The position numbers were made by a program, and so were the translations under genes. A stretch of DNA of 34,082 bases from Deltaproteobacteria bacterium. Its GTDB lineage: Bacteria > Desulfobacterota > Binatia > UBA12015. How positions within the stretch are numbered: position 1 is the first letter of the stretch; each line of letters starts with the position of its first letter. A model generated the notes under the pieces. That model was given only the letters and a program-made list of their open reading frames with translations, ran no database searches and was not told where the DNA came from. The stretch covers positions 1 to 34,082 of the forward strand of contig VGTK01000048.1 of assembly GCA_016874715.1 (NCBI GenBank). The letters are read 5' to 3'. This document shows positions 8,201 to 16,139 of the stretch, piece after piece.

Positions 8201-9815
8201 CGCGACCGACGTGTGCGCCGGTGGGAGCGCTGCGGGCAGTCCCTGCGACGAGGCCGCCGACTGTCCGGGCAGCAGCTGCCAGGGCGTGGCGGTGTCGCTG
8301 AAGGTTCGCGCGGTCAATTTCGACGGCGGCCAGGATCTCGCCCTCGCCGTGCACCGCCAGGGCGTGCCGGGCTCGGTCGAGATCGGCCGCAACGTCGTCG
8401 ACTTCGAGGTGAGCGGCAACCTGGTCGCCTTCCGCGACAGCGAGAACGGGGTCTTCCGTCTCAACTGCAACGACCAGAACGAGATCGCGTTCGACAACAC
8501 CGACGCCGACTGCAGCGACCTCGTGATGCGCGTCTACGACCTGGTGACCAACCAGGTGGTCGATACCCAGCAGGCGACCATCAAGTGCGAGCAGCCGGGC
8601 TGCGAGCCGGGTCTGCCGTACAAGATCCTCGGCGACTCGGTCGCCTTCCTGACGCGCGAGGACGACCAGGGGGAACAGGACCTCGACGGCGACGGCTTCG
8701 CGGACGACACCGTGGTGCAGATCTTCAACGTGCGCAGCGCGACGAAGCAGATCGTCAAGACACGAAACGGCGTCTTCCGCCTGCCGCCGCTGCCGACCAC
8801 CTTCCTCGGCGCGCCGATCGTGTTCCGCGACGCCCACGAGTCGGACCTCGGCCGCGACGTGAACGAGGACGGCGACCAGAGCGACGTCGTCGTCCTGGTG
8901 GACGGTGACGCCGACGGCGACGGTGTGTTCGACTCGAGCGACCTGTGCGTCGAGCGCGCCGACGCAGCGAACGCCGACACCGACGGCGACGGCGTCGGTG
9001 ACGCGTGCGATCCGACGCCGTTCTGTCCGGCCGTCGCTCCGGCGGCGCCGCCGGTCGCACCGGCCGCGGCGAACGCGTGCCAGGACGCGATCGGCAAGGG
9101 CGCGCAGACGCTCTTCAGGAGCTGGGCGAAGGCGCGACAGTCCTGCCTCGACCGCATCGCGAGCGGCCGGCTCGACGGTCCTGCGTCGACGACCTGCGGC
9201 GGGATCGCCGCTGACGGCGAGCCGTTCGCGCCCGGTGACGTCACCACGCTCGCGAAGCTCTTCGCCGCGCTGGGTGTGCTGCAGACGTCGATCGACCAGA
9301 AGTGCACCCCGACGCTGATCGGGCAGCTCGACGCCTGTGGCACCACGAGCGCGGGGCTCGTGAACTGCCTGTCCGACCGGATGGGCGCTGCGGCGGTGCG
9401 CACGACCGACCTCGCGTACGGCGACGTGCAGGAGATCGACGACGCGAAGCAGCGCAGCTGCCAGAAGGCGATCGCCAAGCAGGCGATCAGCCACGTCGCG
9501 TCCGCCGGCAACGCGCTGCGCCGCTGCGTCGACCGCATCAACGACGGCAGGCTCAGCGGCGACGCAGTCGCGCTCTGCCTGGGCGCCGAGTCGCCGCTGA
9601 GCACGGCCCTTCCGACCGACGAGACGACGGCCATGGCGCTGGTGCGCGCGGCCGAGACGATCGGCAAGCGGCTCGCGAAGCCGTGCGCCGGAACGATCCC
9701 GGCGCCGCTCGACGCGTGCGGCGACGACGCGACGAGCATCGCGAGCTGCGCACGCTGCAGCGGGTACCGCGAGGCGCTCGAGACGATCCGGGCATCGTAC
9801 GGCCCGAACCCGTGA
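5232..9815 (+). CDS. Very large secreted protein with beta-propeller repeats, thrombospondin type-3 repeat and Cys-rich C-terminus
   Basis: About 1,527 residues from the GTG at 5232. This start puts a basic segment (RPRSRRP) before a hydrophobic core and an AHA cleavage site at about 5360, a classical Sec signal. A GTG at 4992 and an ATG at 5316 are alternatives, and no start has a good ribosome-binding site. After an N-terminal beta-rich region there are repeats of VSPDGRFVYAIAD type (roughly 7280-7800), as in YVTN/lactonase-like propellers. Then come a short Cys cluster CAGGSAAGSPC...ADCPGSSC near 8214-8283, DGD-rich thrombospondin type-3 calcium repeats near 8901-9012, and a helical C-terminus with many Cys-containing segments (KARQSCLDRI). 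It is predicted to be extracellular or surface-bound and disulfide-rich. No catalytic motif is evident, so its role is unknown. lnt follows 25 nt downstream. Confidence 0.85.
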   Translation: MRGAHDALPFAGRARLRPRSRRPLIFLGMLVALASLLGARSPAHALCNIIPPAERSYPSTLGSVTSPIVAPGDEVTISLQACDDGPGFATSAAANVVTVAFLPAGDPQAVVTVGGVTVEDCAAGPGPCLTLRFTMPSTTSATFPDGLAGPAEVRVLNGGATAALIGPLFQPRPDTTCDKQAETVFRQLTVLPPPNVFQTLIDQPATRVLAALDGSGSLLIPFDYRDVLPLGPAEPVAALLSGSTTIDAFQSAPGVPIDVPDSSFVRSFTIDGRPVPPLLRATDAGNEVFGASDGAEGIVRVARTLGGAPPIFDLQYLRASNGRGPVVIPAGRWTVEPGAAVPLANLRSATRAVAFARDESIEGNLNGPPFSADADIADDVVQVIDVPTFTSTLTGRAASPIVNPITGGVIDTSDDFVAFLESEAQQGGVDLNGNGEPATDDLLRVMTAAGDLVTPDAPGAALVASPFPGVDRKPVAIDGDLVYFRQPDVGFGAQSGSIEQGLGVDVSPDGRLIASTRPTSTANCGEIQVRRRDGATGSSVFIGSSGVRTICGVTNGADEVTFNPSGNVLYVAAPTAGRVGAFKVTLSPDTIGIGGSLLEASVAVPGARRLAVTPFTPDGTILSRRASLYATSELEDSVTAFNVSESSFAVTPALTLTLTRILQNSAGCVPSATRVCITDFLNPRGVATSPDGRNVYVAVHGSNRVAVFTRQNNSAAIDRVQELVDNGNGGTLLGGPNDVAVSPDGRFVYAIADVEDGLTIFSRDLVTGLLTFVGTFAQGIDADGIGGGRSIEVSPDGTGLYFVNSAAQVVALDRNTSTGLLTFNRRTGGGFSGLASVGLAISPDSEHVYVQSGNLGSGRLFARDSRLRAFDTTTGLTRAGLDATVGSKLASVANGRAAFIRPGEAFGTLFPEVKLYDAASDALVGLDSASGFANKLAISSQILALAAPEGLVVGNADGDSIVGEDTLVVASLANPSAPPTLVGVDALEIGATDVCAGGSAAGSPCDEAADCPGSSCQGVAVSLKVRAVNFDGGQDLALAVHRQGVPGSVEIGRNVVDFEVSGNLVAFRDSENGVFRLNCNDQNEIAFDNTDADCSDLVMRVYDLVTNQVVDTQQATIKCEQPGCEPGLPYKILGDSVAFLTREDDQGEQDLDGDGFADDTVVQIFNVRSATKQIVKTRNGVFRLPPLPTTFLGAPIVFRDAHESDLGRDVNEDGDQSDVVVLVDGDADGDGVFDSSDLCVERADAANADTDGDGVGDACDPTPFCPAVAPAAPPVAPAAANACQDAIGKGAQTLFRSWAKARQSCLDRIASGRLDGPASTTCGGIAADGEPFAPGDVTTLAKLFAALGVLQTSIDQKCTPTLIGQLDACGTTSAGLVNCLSDRMGAAAVRTTDLAYGDVQEIDDAKQRSCQKAIAKQAISHVASAGNALRRCVDRINDGRLSGDAVALCLGAESPLSTALPTDETTAMALVRAAETIGKRLAKPCAGTIPAPLDACGDDATSIASCARCSGYREALETIRASYGPNP

Positions 9816-9840
9816 ACGCGCGCGGGCGCGTCGAGCGAGC

Positions 9841-11454
9841 GTGCGCGCGCGCCTCCTGCTGACGCTCGGCTCGGCGGTTGCCTACGGCCTGGCATTCCCC
9901 GGCCCCGGCTGGCACTGGCTCGCCTGGGTCGCGGTCACGCCGCTGCTGGTCGCCGCACGCGGGACGTCGCCGCGGGCAGCCCTGGTGCTCGGCTTCACCT
10001 GGGGGACGGCGATGGCCTGCGTCGTCGCGGACTGGATGCCCGGCGCGATCGTCCGCTACTGGCAGCAGCCCTGGCTCGTCGGTGTCGCCGTGCTGCTCGG
10101 CGGCACGATCCTCACCTCGAGCGTGTTCTACATGCTGTTCACCGCCTGGTACGCGGCGACGGCGCGCGCGCCACGAGCATCGACGCCGCTGCTCGCGGCG
10201 TGTGCCTGGGTGGCCGTCGAGCTCGGCCGCACCGAGCTGCTGATCGGCAACCCGTGGGCGCTGCTCGGGTACTCGCAGGTGCGCGTGCCGGTGCTGCTGC
10301 AGGTCGCCGAAGTGACCGGCGTCTACGGGGTGGCCTTCCCCGTCGTCGCGGTGAACGCGGCGCTCGTCGAGCTGTGGGTCGCCTGGCGCGCGCGACGGAG
10401 CGCGCCCGACGGCGTGCGCCACGCGGCGCGCGGCGCGCTCGGCGCCGTCGCGGCGGTGGTGCTGGTGCTCGGCTTCGGGAGCTGGCGACTCTCCGCGCCC
10501 GGGGCCGCGATCCCGGCGACGACGGACGGAGCGGCCGGCGAGGTCGTGGTCGTGCAGGGCAACCTCGACCTCGGCACGCAGTGGCGCGAGGAGATGTACG
10601 GCACGAATCTCGATAAGTACTTGACGCTGACCCGCGATGCGATCGCACGGGGTCGCGCCGACGTCGTGGTCTGGCCGGAGAACGCGATGAGCTTCTTCGT
10701 CGAGCGGGAGCCCGCCTTCCGTGCGGCGATCGCCGCCGCGCTCGACCCGACAGGGGCGGAGCTGCTGGTCGGCGGCCCGCGCCACGGCCGCGATGCCGGT
10801 GGCGTCGAACGCTACCGCAACGCTGCCTTCCTGCTCACGCCGACCGGAACGGTCGCGGGCGTCTACGAGAAGCAGCAGCTCGTACCGTTCGCGGAGGCCT
10901 TTCCGCTGCTCGGTGCAGCCGGCCTGCGCGAGCGCTTCGGACGCGTGCGCGAGTTCACGCCGGGATCGGCGACCGCGCCGCTGCCGACGCGGCTCGGACC
11001 GGCCGGGATCCTGATCTGCAACGAGGCCATGTTCCCGCGTCTCGCGGCGGCGCGGGTCCTCGCCGGCGCCGCCTGGCTGGTGACGCTCACCAACGACAGC
11101 TGGGTGGGGGCGGCGAAGTACGCGGCGATCGCGAGCGACATGGCGCTGGTGCGCGCGGTCGAGCAGCGTCGTTACCTGGTGCGCGCTTCCACGGCCGGGC
11201 CCTCGGCGATCGTCGACCCGCTCGGCCGTGTCGTCGCCGAGGTGCCGTTTCCGAGCCAGGCGACGATCGCCGGGCGGGTTGCGGCGGCGAGCGGGCTGAC
11301 GCTCTACGCCCGAACCGGCGACGCGTTCGCGCTCGCCTGCGTCGTCGCGGCGCTCGCCGCCCTCGCCCTGGCGTGGCGGCGTGCGCGCCGTCACGCGGGC
11401 GCGCCGGTCTTCGCGACCCCGGCGGACGAGCTGCCCGGACCGCCTCGATCCTGA
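9841..11454 (+). CDS. lnt: Apolipoprotein N-acyltransferase Lnt
   Basis: A 537-residue inner-membrane enzyme that moves an acyl chain from phospholipid to the amino group of the lipidated N-terminal Cys of apolipoproteins, the last step of lipoprotein maturation. The first ~215 residues are hydrophobic membrane segments, including GNPWALLGYSQ, typical of Lnt. They are followed by a periplasmic nitrilase-like domain and a final membrane helix near the C-terminus. The catalytic triad is visible: Glu280 in VWPENA, Lys344 in YEKQQLVPF and Cys393 in LICNEAMFP. Length is normal for the family. The start is a GTG at 9841 without a strong ribosome-binding site, 25 nt after the large secreted protein. 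Lipoprotein genes lie nearby at 1633-4661 and 33950, its natural substrates. Confidence 0.96.
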   Translation: MRARLLLTLGSAVAYGLAFPGPGWHWLAWVAVTPLLVAARGTSPRAALVLGFTWGTAMACVVADWMPGAIVRYWQQPWLVGVAVLLGGTILTSSVFYMLFTAWYAATARAPRASTPLLAACAWVAVELGRTELLIGNPWALLGYSQVRVPVLLQVAEVTGVYGVAFPVVAVNAALVELWVAWRARRSAPDGVRHAARGALGAVAAVVLVLGFGSWRLSAPGAAIPATTDGAAGEVVVVQGNLDLGTQWREEMYGTNLDKYLTLTRDAIARGRADVVVWPENAMSFFVEREPAFRAAIAAALDPTGAELLVGGPRHGRDAGGVERYRNAAFLLTPTGTVAGVYEKQQLVPFAEAFPLLGAAGLRERFGRVREFTPGSATAPLPTRLGPAGILICNEAMFPRLAAARVLAGAAWLVTLTNDSWVGAAKYAAIASDMALVRAVEQRRYLVRASTAGPSAIVDPLGRVVAEVPFPSQATIAGRVAAASGLTLYARTGDAFALACVVAALAALALAWRRARRHAGAPVFATPADELPGPPRS

Positions 11455-11480
11455 GCAACCCATCGGCTACCTCTGTCGGC

Positions 11481-14400
11481 ATGGCAGGGGAGCCACTGCC
11501 GAGCGAGGCCCCGGCGCTGCGGCGGGCGACGATCGCGTTCGTCGACATCCTGGGCTTCTCGGCGCTGTCCACCCGCGCCGGCCCCGAGACCGCCTGCCGC
11601 ATCGTGTCGGGCCTGCTGAAGCTGCTCGACGAGATCGCGCGCCGGCACGGAGGGGCCGTCGACAAGTATCTCGGCGACGCGATGATGGTGGTGTTCGGCG
11701 TGCCCTTCGCGGTGCCGCACGCCGAGCGCGCGGCGGTCGCCGCCGCGGCGGCGATGCTCGACGCGACCGCGGCCTACCGGCGCCAGGTCGAGAGCCCGGA
11801 GCCGCTCGCGCTGCACATCGGCATCAATACCGGCGACGTCCTGGCGAGCGACGTGCGCGGTGCGATCACGCGCGAGTTCGCGGTGATGGGCGATGCGGTC
11901 AACGTCGCCGCGCGCCTGAAGGAGCGCGCGCCGGCAGGCGGCGTCTACCTCGGGCACGACACCTGGACGGAGGCGCGCGCCGACTTCGCCTTCACGCCGC
12001 TGGAGCCGCTGCGCCTGAAGGGCAAGGAGAAGGTCGTCGCCTGCTACGCGCTGGAGCGCGCGCCGAGCCGTGGCGTCACCCCGGAGCAGCTCGACGTGTT
12101 CGCAGCGACCCCGTTCCAGGGCCGTACGGCGGAGCTCGCGCGACTGCTCGACCGCGTCGCAGCGCTTCACGCCGGTGCCGGTGGCGTGACGATCGTGTCG
12201 GGTGCGAGCGGCGTGGGAAAGTCTCGCCTGTGCCGCGAGCTGGTGGCGCGGGTCGACGCGAGCACGGTGGAGGTGCACCGGCCGTCGTTCCGTGACCCGG
12301 CCACGGCCGGGGAGCTCGCCGACCTGAACGCGCGGCTGCGCGCCCGCCCCGTGCCCCGGCCGGTGCTCGTGGTGTGCGACGACCTGCACGACGCGGCCGA
12401 GGAATGCCTGCTCGCTCTGCGGCCGCTGTGCGATCTCGCGTGCGAGCGCCCCGTGCTGTGCGTGCTGGTGCTGCGCGAACCGGGCGCCCGTGCGATCCCG
12501 GAGGGACCGGCAGCGGCAGGCCTGGAGATCGCCCTCGGGCCGCTCGCCGCGACGGATTGCGACGCACTGGTCGCGCACGTCGCCCGCGAGCGCGCTCTGT
12601 CGCCGGCGACACGCGCGCTGGTGGTGCGACGCGCCGCGGGGAACCCGCTTCGCCTCATCACGGCCGCCTGGCTCGCCGGCGCTCTCGAGACCGAGAGTGC
12701 GCTCGCCGCGGGCGAGCCCGAGCGTGGCACCGAGGCCGAGCGCCGCCGCGCCACCGTGCTGTTCGCCGACATCACCGGCTTCACGCGCATGTCCGAGCAG
12801 ATGGAGGTGCGCGCGGCGCGCGAGATCGTCAGCGGCTGCCTGCGCGTGCTGCACGAGGTCGCCGTCAAGCACGGGGGCACGGTGGAGAAGTATCTCGGCG
12901 ACTGCGTGCTCGCCGTGTTCGGCGTTCCGGTGGCTCTCGAGGACGCGCCGCGCGCCGCGGTGAACGCCTCGATCGAGATGCTGCGTCGCGTGCGTGAGTA
13001 CAGCGCGGCGCGTGGCCTCGAGCCCCCGCTGGGGGTGCACGTCGGCATCGACACCGGGCTCTCCATCGCGGCCGACGTGAGCGGTCCCGTGCTGCGCGAG
13101 TTCGCGCTGATGGGTGACAGCGTCGGTGTGGCGTCGCTCCTGAAGGACGTCGCACCGCCGGGCCGCGTCTACGTCGGCACCGAGACCTGGCGGGCGACGC
13201 GGCGCGACTTCGCCTTCGAGGCGGTACCCGACCTTCCCCTCGGCGGCCGCGGCGGGTCGACCCCCGCGTACGCGCTGCTCTCCGAGCGCGAGCAGATCTA
13301 CCGGCCGGCGGTCGGGACGGGGGAGACCCTGTTCGAGCGCTTCGTCAGCCGCGAGCGCGAGCTCGCGTCCCTGCGCGGCGCGCTGGCGGCGCTGACAGCA
13401 GGGCAGGGTGGCGTCGCCTTCGTGGTCGGCGAGCCGGGTCTCGGCAAGTCGCGGCTGCTCGCGGAGCTGGCGGCAAGTCCCGAGGCGGGCGCGCTCGAGT
13501 GGCTTCAGGGGAGATCGGTCGCGATCGGCCGAGGGCTCCGCTACCACCCGCTGGTCGATCTGCTGCGCGCCTTCGCCGGCGTCGCGGAGGGTGATGACGA
13601 GGTCCGCGCCGCCGAGCGCCTTCGCCGGCGCGTGCACCGTGCGTGCGGCCCTGCGGCCGACGACGTCTTCCCCTTCGTCGCGACGGTGATGGGTGTCCCG
13701 CTCGCCGCGGCGGAGCGCGAGCGGTTGGCGAGCGTCAAGGGTGAGGCGCTCGACCGCCTGCTCGTGCGCGGCCTGAAGGAGCTGCTGGTGGTGAGCGCCC
13801 GCGAGCGGCCACTGGTGCTGGTGTTCGAGGACCTGCACTGGGCCGATCTCTCGTCGAGCGAGCTGCTGATCGACGTGATCCGCATCGTCCTCGATGCGCC
13901 GATCCTGATCCTCGCCGCCGCTCGTCCGGGCTTTGCCGAGACCGCGGAAGCGGTGCGCGATGCGGCACGGACGCTGCCCGCCGGCCACGTCGTCGAGATC
14001 GAGCTCGAGCCGCTCGCGGTCGAGGACACGCGCCGCCTGCTCACGAGCCTCTTCCCGCCCGGGGATCTCCCCCGCCAGGTGCGCGATCGGGTCGAGACGC
14101 AGGCCGCGGGAAACCCGCTCTACGTCGAGGAGGTTCTGCGCGCGCTGCTCGAGCAGGGCCACGTCGAGGTGACGCCGCTCGGCCTGCGCGCGACCGCCGC
14201 CGTTTCCGGTGCGACGATCCCCGCAACCGTGCAGGAGGTCGTGCTGTCGCGCCTCGACTGGCTGCCGCCCCACCGCAAGCAGGCCGCCCTGGCGGCGTCG
14301 GTGATCGGGCGGAGCTTCACCGCGGCGCTGCTCGGTCGCATCACCGGCGCGACGACGGAGATCGAGGCGGAGCTGCGCGAGCTGGTCGCAGCGCAGCTCC

Positions 14401-16139
14401 TGGTCGAGCAGAGCCGTGGCGGGGTCGTCGAGTACGCGTTCAAGCACCGCATGATCCAGCAGGCCGCCTACGAGTCGCTGCTCGAGTCGAAGCGTCGCGA
14501 GCTGCACGGGGGTGTCGCCGAGGCGGTGCGCGCCGAGCTGCCGGAGAGCAGCCCGGGCTACTTCGGAATGCTCGCCTATCACTTCGGCATGGCCGGCGAC
14601 GCCGACCGCGCGGAGGAGTTCCTGTTCAAGGCGGGCGACGAGGCGGCGCGCGTCGCGGCGACCGCCGAGGCGCTCGCGTTCTTCGAGGAGGCGTCCGAGC
14701 TGTTCACACGCCTGCACGGCGACGGAGCAGACGCGCGCAAGCTCGCCGACCTCGAGAAGCGGCTGGCCGGGGCGTTCCTGAACCGCGGCCACATGGTGGA
14801 CGCGAGCCGGCACTTCAACCGGGCGATCGAGCTGCTCGGCAAGCGCGTCCCCCGTCACGCTGCCGAGATGACGGTGCGCGCCGCGACGACGCTGGTGCGT
14901 GTGGCCGGCGACGTGTGGCTGCGCCGGGCGCCCGCCCCCCGCCCGCCGGCGCGGAACGAGGATCGCGAGCTGATCGAGCTGATGTTCGACCGGGCACGCG
15001 CGCAGACCACCGCCGACCCGACGCGCTTCGTGTTCGACGCGACCGAGACGCTGCGCACGCTGCGCGCGGTCGACCCCACGACGGTGCGCAACGCCGGCGG
15101 CATGTACGCCGGCATGATCGGCCTGTTCTCGTTCGGCGGCGTCTCGTTCTCGATGTCGGAGCGCTTCCTCGCTCTCGCCGAGCGCTACGTCCGTGCGGAC
15201 GACGTCGCCGAGGTCTTCCTCGTGCGGATGATGCGCTTCTTCCACCACTTCCTCGCCGGTGACTGGGACCGACGGCACGAGATCGACGCAGCACTGGTCG
15301 ACGCGGCGGTCGGGGTCGGCCAGCTCTGGGACGTCGCCTCCCACCTCGGCCTCGAGGCGGCGAAGCTGGTAGCGCAGGGCCGCTTCGCTCAGGCCGAGCA
15401 GCACGGCGTCCGGATCCAGCAGATCGAGGAGCTCTACAGCTACGACCTGGCGCGCTCGAACCGGCACAGCACGCTCGCGTTCCTCTACACCGAGCGCCGG
15501 GAGCTCGACCGCGCGCTCGCGGCGGCGCAGACCTACGTGACCGAGCACGAGGATCCGAACATCAACCTGATCGCGCTCAGCGTCGCGGCGAAGGTGCGCG
15601 TGCTGCGCGGGGAGATCGACGAGGCGCGCGCGACGATGCTCGACGCCGACCGGCTCCGTGCGCGCATGGGCCGCGTACCGCCGCTGTACAGCGCCCACCT
15701 GCTCCGGTCGCGACTGATGCTCCAGCTCGCCGAGCTCGGGAGCTCCCGGGCGGCACCGGCGCGCGGCGCCCTGGGCGCGGCCCGCCGAACGGCGCGCGGT
15801 GCCCTGGCCGCGGCCGCGAAGGTGGCGTGGCTGCGGCCCGAGGTCCTGCGCCTGGTCGGCTGCCTGCACGAGCTGGGCGGCCGGCGCCGGCGTGCCCTGC
15901 ACACGTGGACGCGTGCCTTGACCGAGGGTGAGCGCCTCGGGACGCGTCCGGAGAACGGCCGGACGCACGCCGCGCTCGCGAACGCCCTGGCGTGGACCCC
16001 CGCGCTGCGCGTCGCCGGCGGGGACGCGGCGGAACATCTCGCCGTTGCACGCGAGGAGTTTCGTGTGCTGGGGCTCACGACCGACCTCGCCGCGCTCGAG
16101 GGCGTCGTCGCCCGGCGCGCTCAGGAGGGCGCTGCGTGA
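11481..16139 (+). CDS. Dual class III nucleotide cyclase-ATPase-helical repeat signalling protein
   Basis: About 1,552 residues from the ATG at 11481. Order: a first class III cyclase domain (metal Asp in FVDILGF near 20, KYLGDAM near 62-68, GDAVNVAARL 137-146), then a short P-loop ATPase (GASGVGKS 241-248, LVVCDDLHD). Next is a second cyclase domain (FADITGF 428-434, KYLGDC from 470), then a full-size ATPase (GEPGLGKS 650-657, LVLVFEDLHWAD 778-789), and finally a long helical, TPR-like tail. In the second cyclase the transition-state Asn and Arg are replaced by Gly549 and Leu553; the first keeps Asn141 and Arg145. The pair could form one working site across the interface, as in mammalian C1/C2 cyclases. 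It is likely cytoplasmic, making cAMP in response to a ligand or partner sensed by the ATPase/TPR part. Its last 19 bases overlap the convergent gene at 16121. Confidence 0.92.
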   Translation: MAGEPLPSEAPALRRATIAFVDILGFSALSTRAGPETACRIVSGLLKLLDEIARRHGGAVDKYLGDAMMVVFGVPFAVPHAERAAVAAAAAMLDATAAYRRQVESPEPLALHIGINTGDVLASDVRGAITREFAVMGDAVNVAARLKERAPAGGVYLGHDTWTEARADFAFTPLEPLRLKGKEKVVACYALERAPSRGVTPEQLDVFAATPFQGRTAELARLLDRVAALHAGAGGVTIVSGASGVGKSRLCRELVARVDASTVEVHRPSFRDPATAGELADLNARLRARPVPRPVLVVCDDLHDAAEECLLALRPLCDLACERPVLCVLVLREPGARAIPEGPAAAGLEIALGPLAATDCDALVAHVARERALSPATRALVVRRAAGNPLRLITAAWLAGALETESALAAGEPERGTEAERRRATVLFADITGFTRMSEQMEVRAAREIVSGCLRVLHEVAVKHGGTVEKYLGDCVLAVFGVPVALEDAPRAAVNASIEMLRRVREYSAARGLEPPLGVHVGIDTGLSIAADVSGPVLREFALMGDSVGVASLLKDVAPPGRVYVGTETWRATRRDFAFEAVPDLPLGGRGGSTPAYALLSEREQIYRPAVGTGETLFERFVSRERELASLRGALAALTAGQGGVAFVVGEPGLGKSRLLAELAASPEAGALEWLQGRSVAIGRGLRYHPLVDLLRAFAGVAEGDDEVRAAERLRRRVHRACGPAADDVFPFVATVMGVPLAAAERERLASVKGEALDRLLVRGLKELLVVSARERPLVLVFEDLHWADLSSSELLIDVIRIVLDAPILILAAARPGFAETAEAVRDAARTLPAGHVVEIELEPLAVEDTRRLLTSLFPPGDLPRQVRDRVETQAAGNPLYVEEVLRALLEQGHVEVTPLGLRATAAVSGATIPATVQEVVLSRLDWLPPHRKQAALAASVIGRSFTAALLGRITGATTEIEAELRELVAAQLLVEQSRGGVVEYAFKHRMIQQAAYESLLESKRRELHGGVAEAVRAELPESSPGYFGMLAYHFGMAGDADRAEEFLFKAGDEAARVAATAEALAFFEEASELFTRLHGDGADARKLADLEKRLAGAFLNRGHMVDASRHFNRAIELLGKRVPRHAAEMTVRAATTLVRVAGDVWLRRAPAPRPPARNEDRELIELMFDRARAQTTADPTRFVFDATETLRTLRAVDPTTVRNAGGMYAGMIGLFSFGGVSFSMSERFLALAERYVRADDVAEVFLVRMMRFFHHFLAGDWDRRHEIDAALVDAAVGVGQLWDVASHLGLEAAKLVAQGRFAQAEQHGVRIQQIEELYSYDLARSNRHSTLAFLYTERRELDRALAAAQTYVTEHEDPNINLIALSVAAKVRVLRGEIDEARATMLDADRLRARMGRVPPLYSAHLLRSRLMLQLAELGSSRAAPARGALGAARRTARGALAAAAKVAWLRPEVLRLVGCLHELGGRRRRALHTWTRALTEGERLGTRPENGRTHAALANALAWTPALRVAGGDAAEHLAVAREEFRVLGLTTDLAALEGVVARRAQEGAA

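Noticed and set aside
3282..9494. A minus-strand open frame of about 2,000 codons running from the intact lipoprotein through the opposite strand of the giant secreted protein
   Set aside because: Upstream of 4661 the translation is Arg/Ala/Asp/Val-rich without domains and mirrors the codon bias of the real plus-strand gene. It is a GC-driven shadow; the real gene is only 3282-4661.
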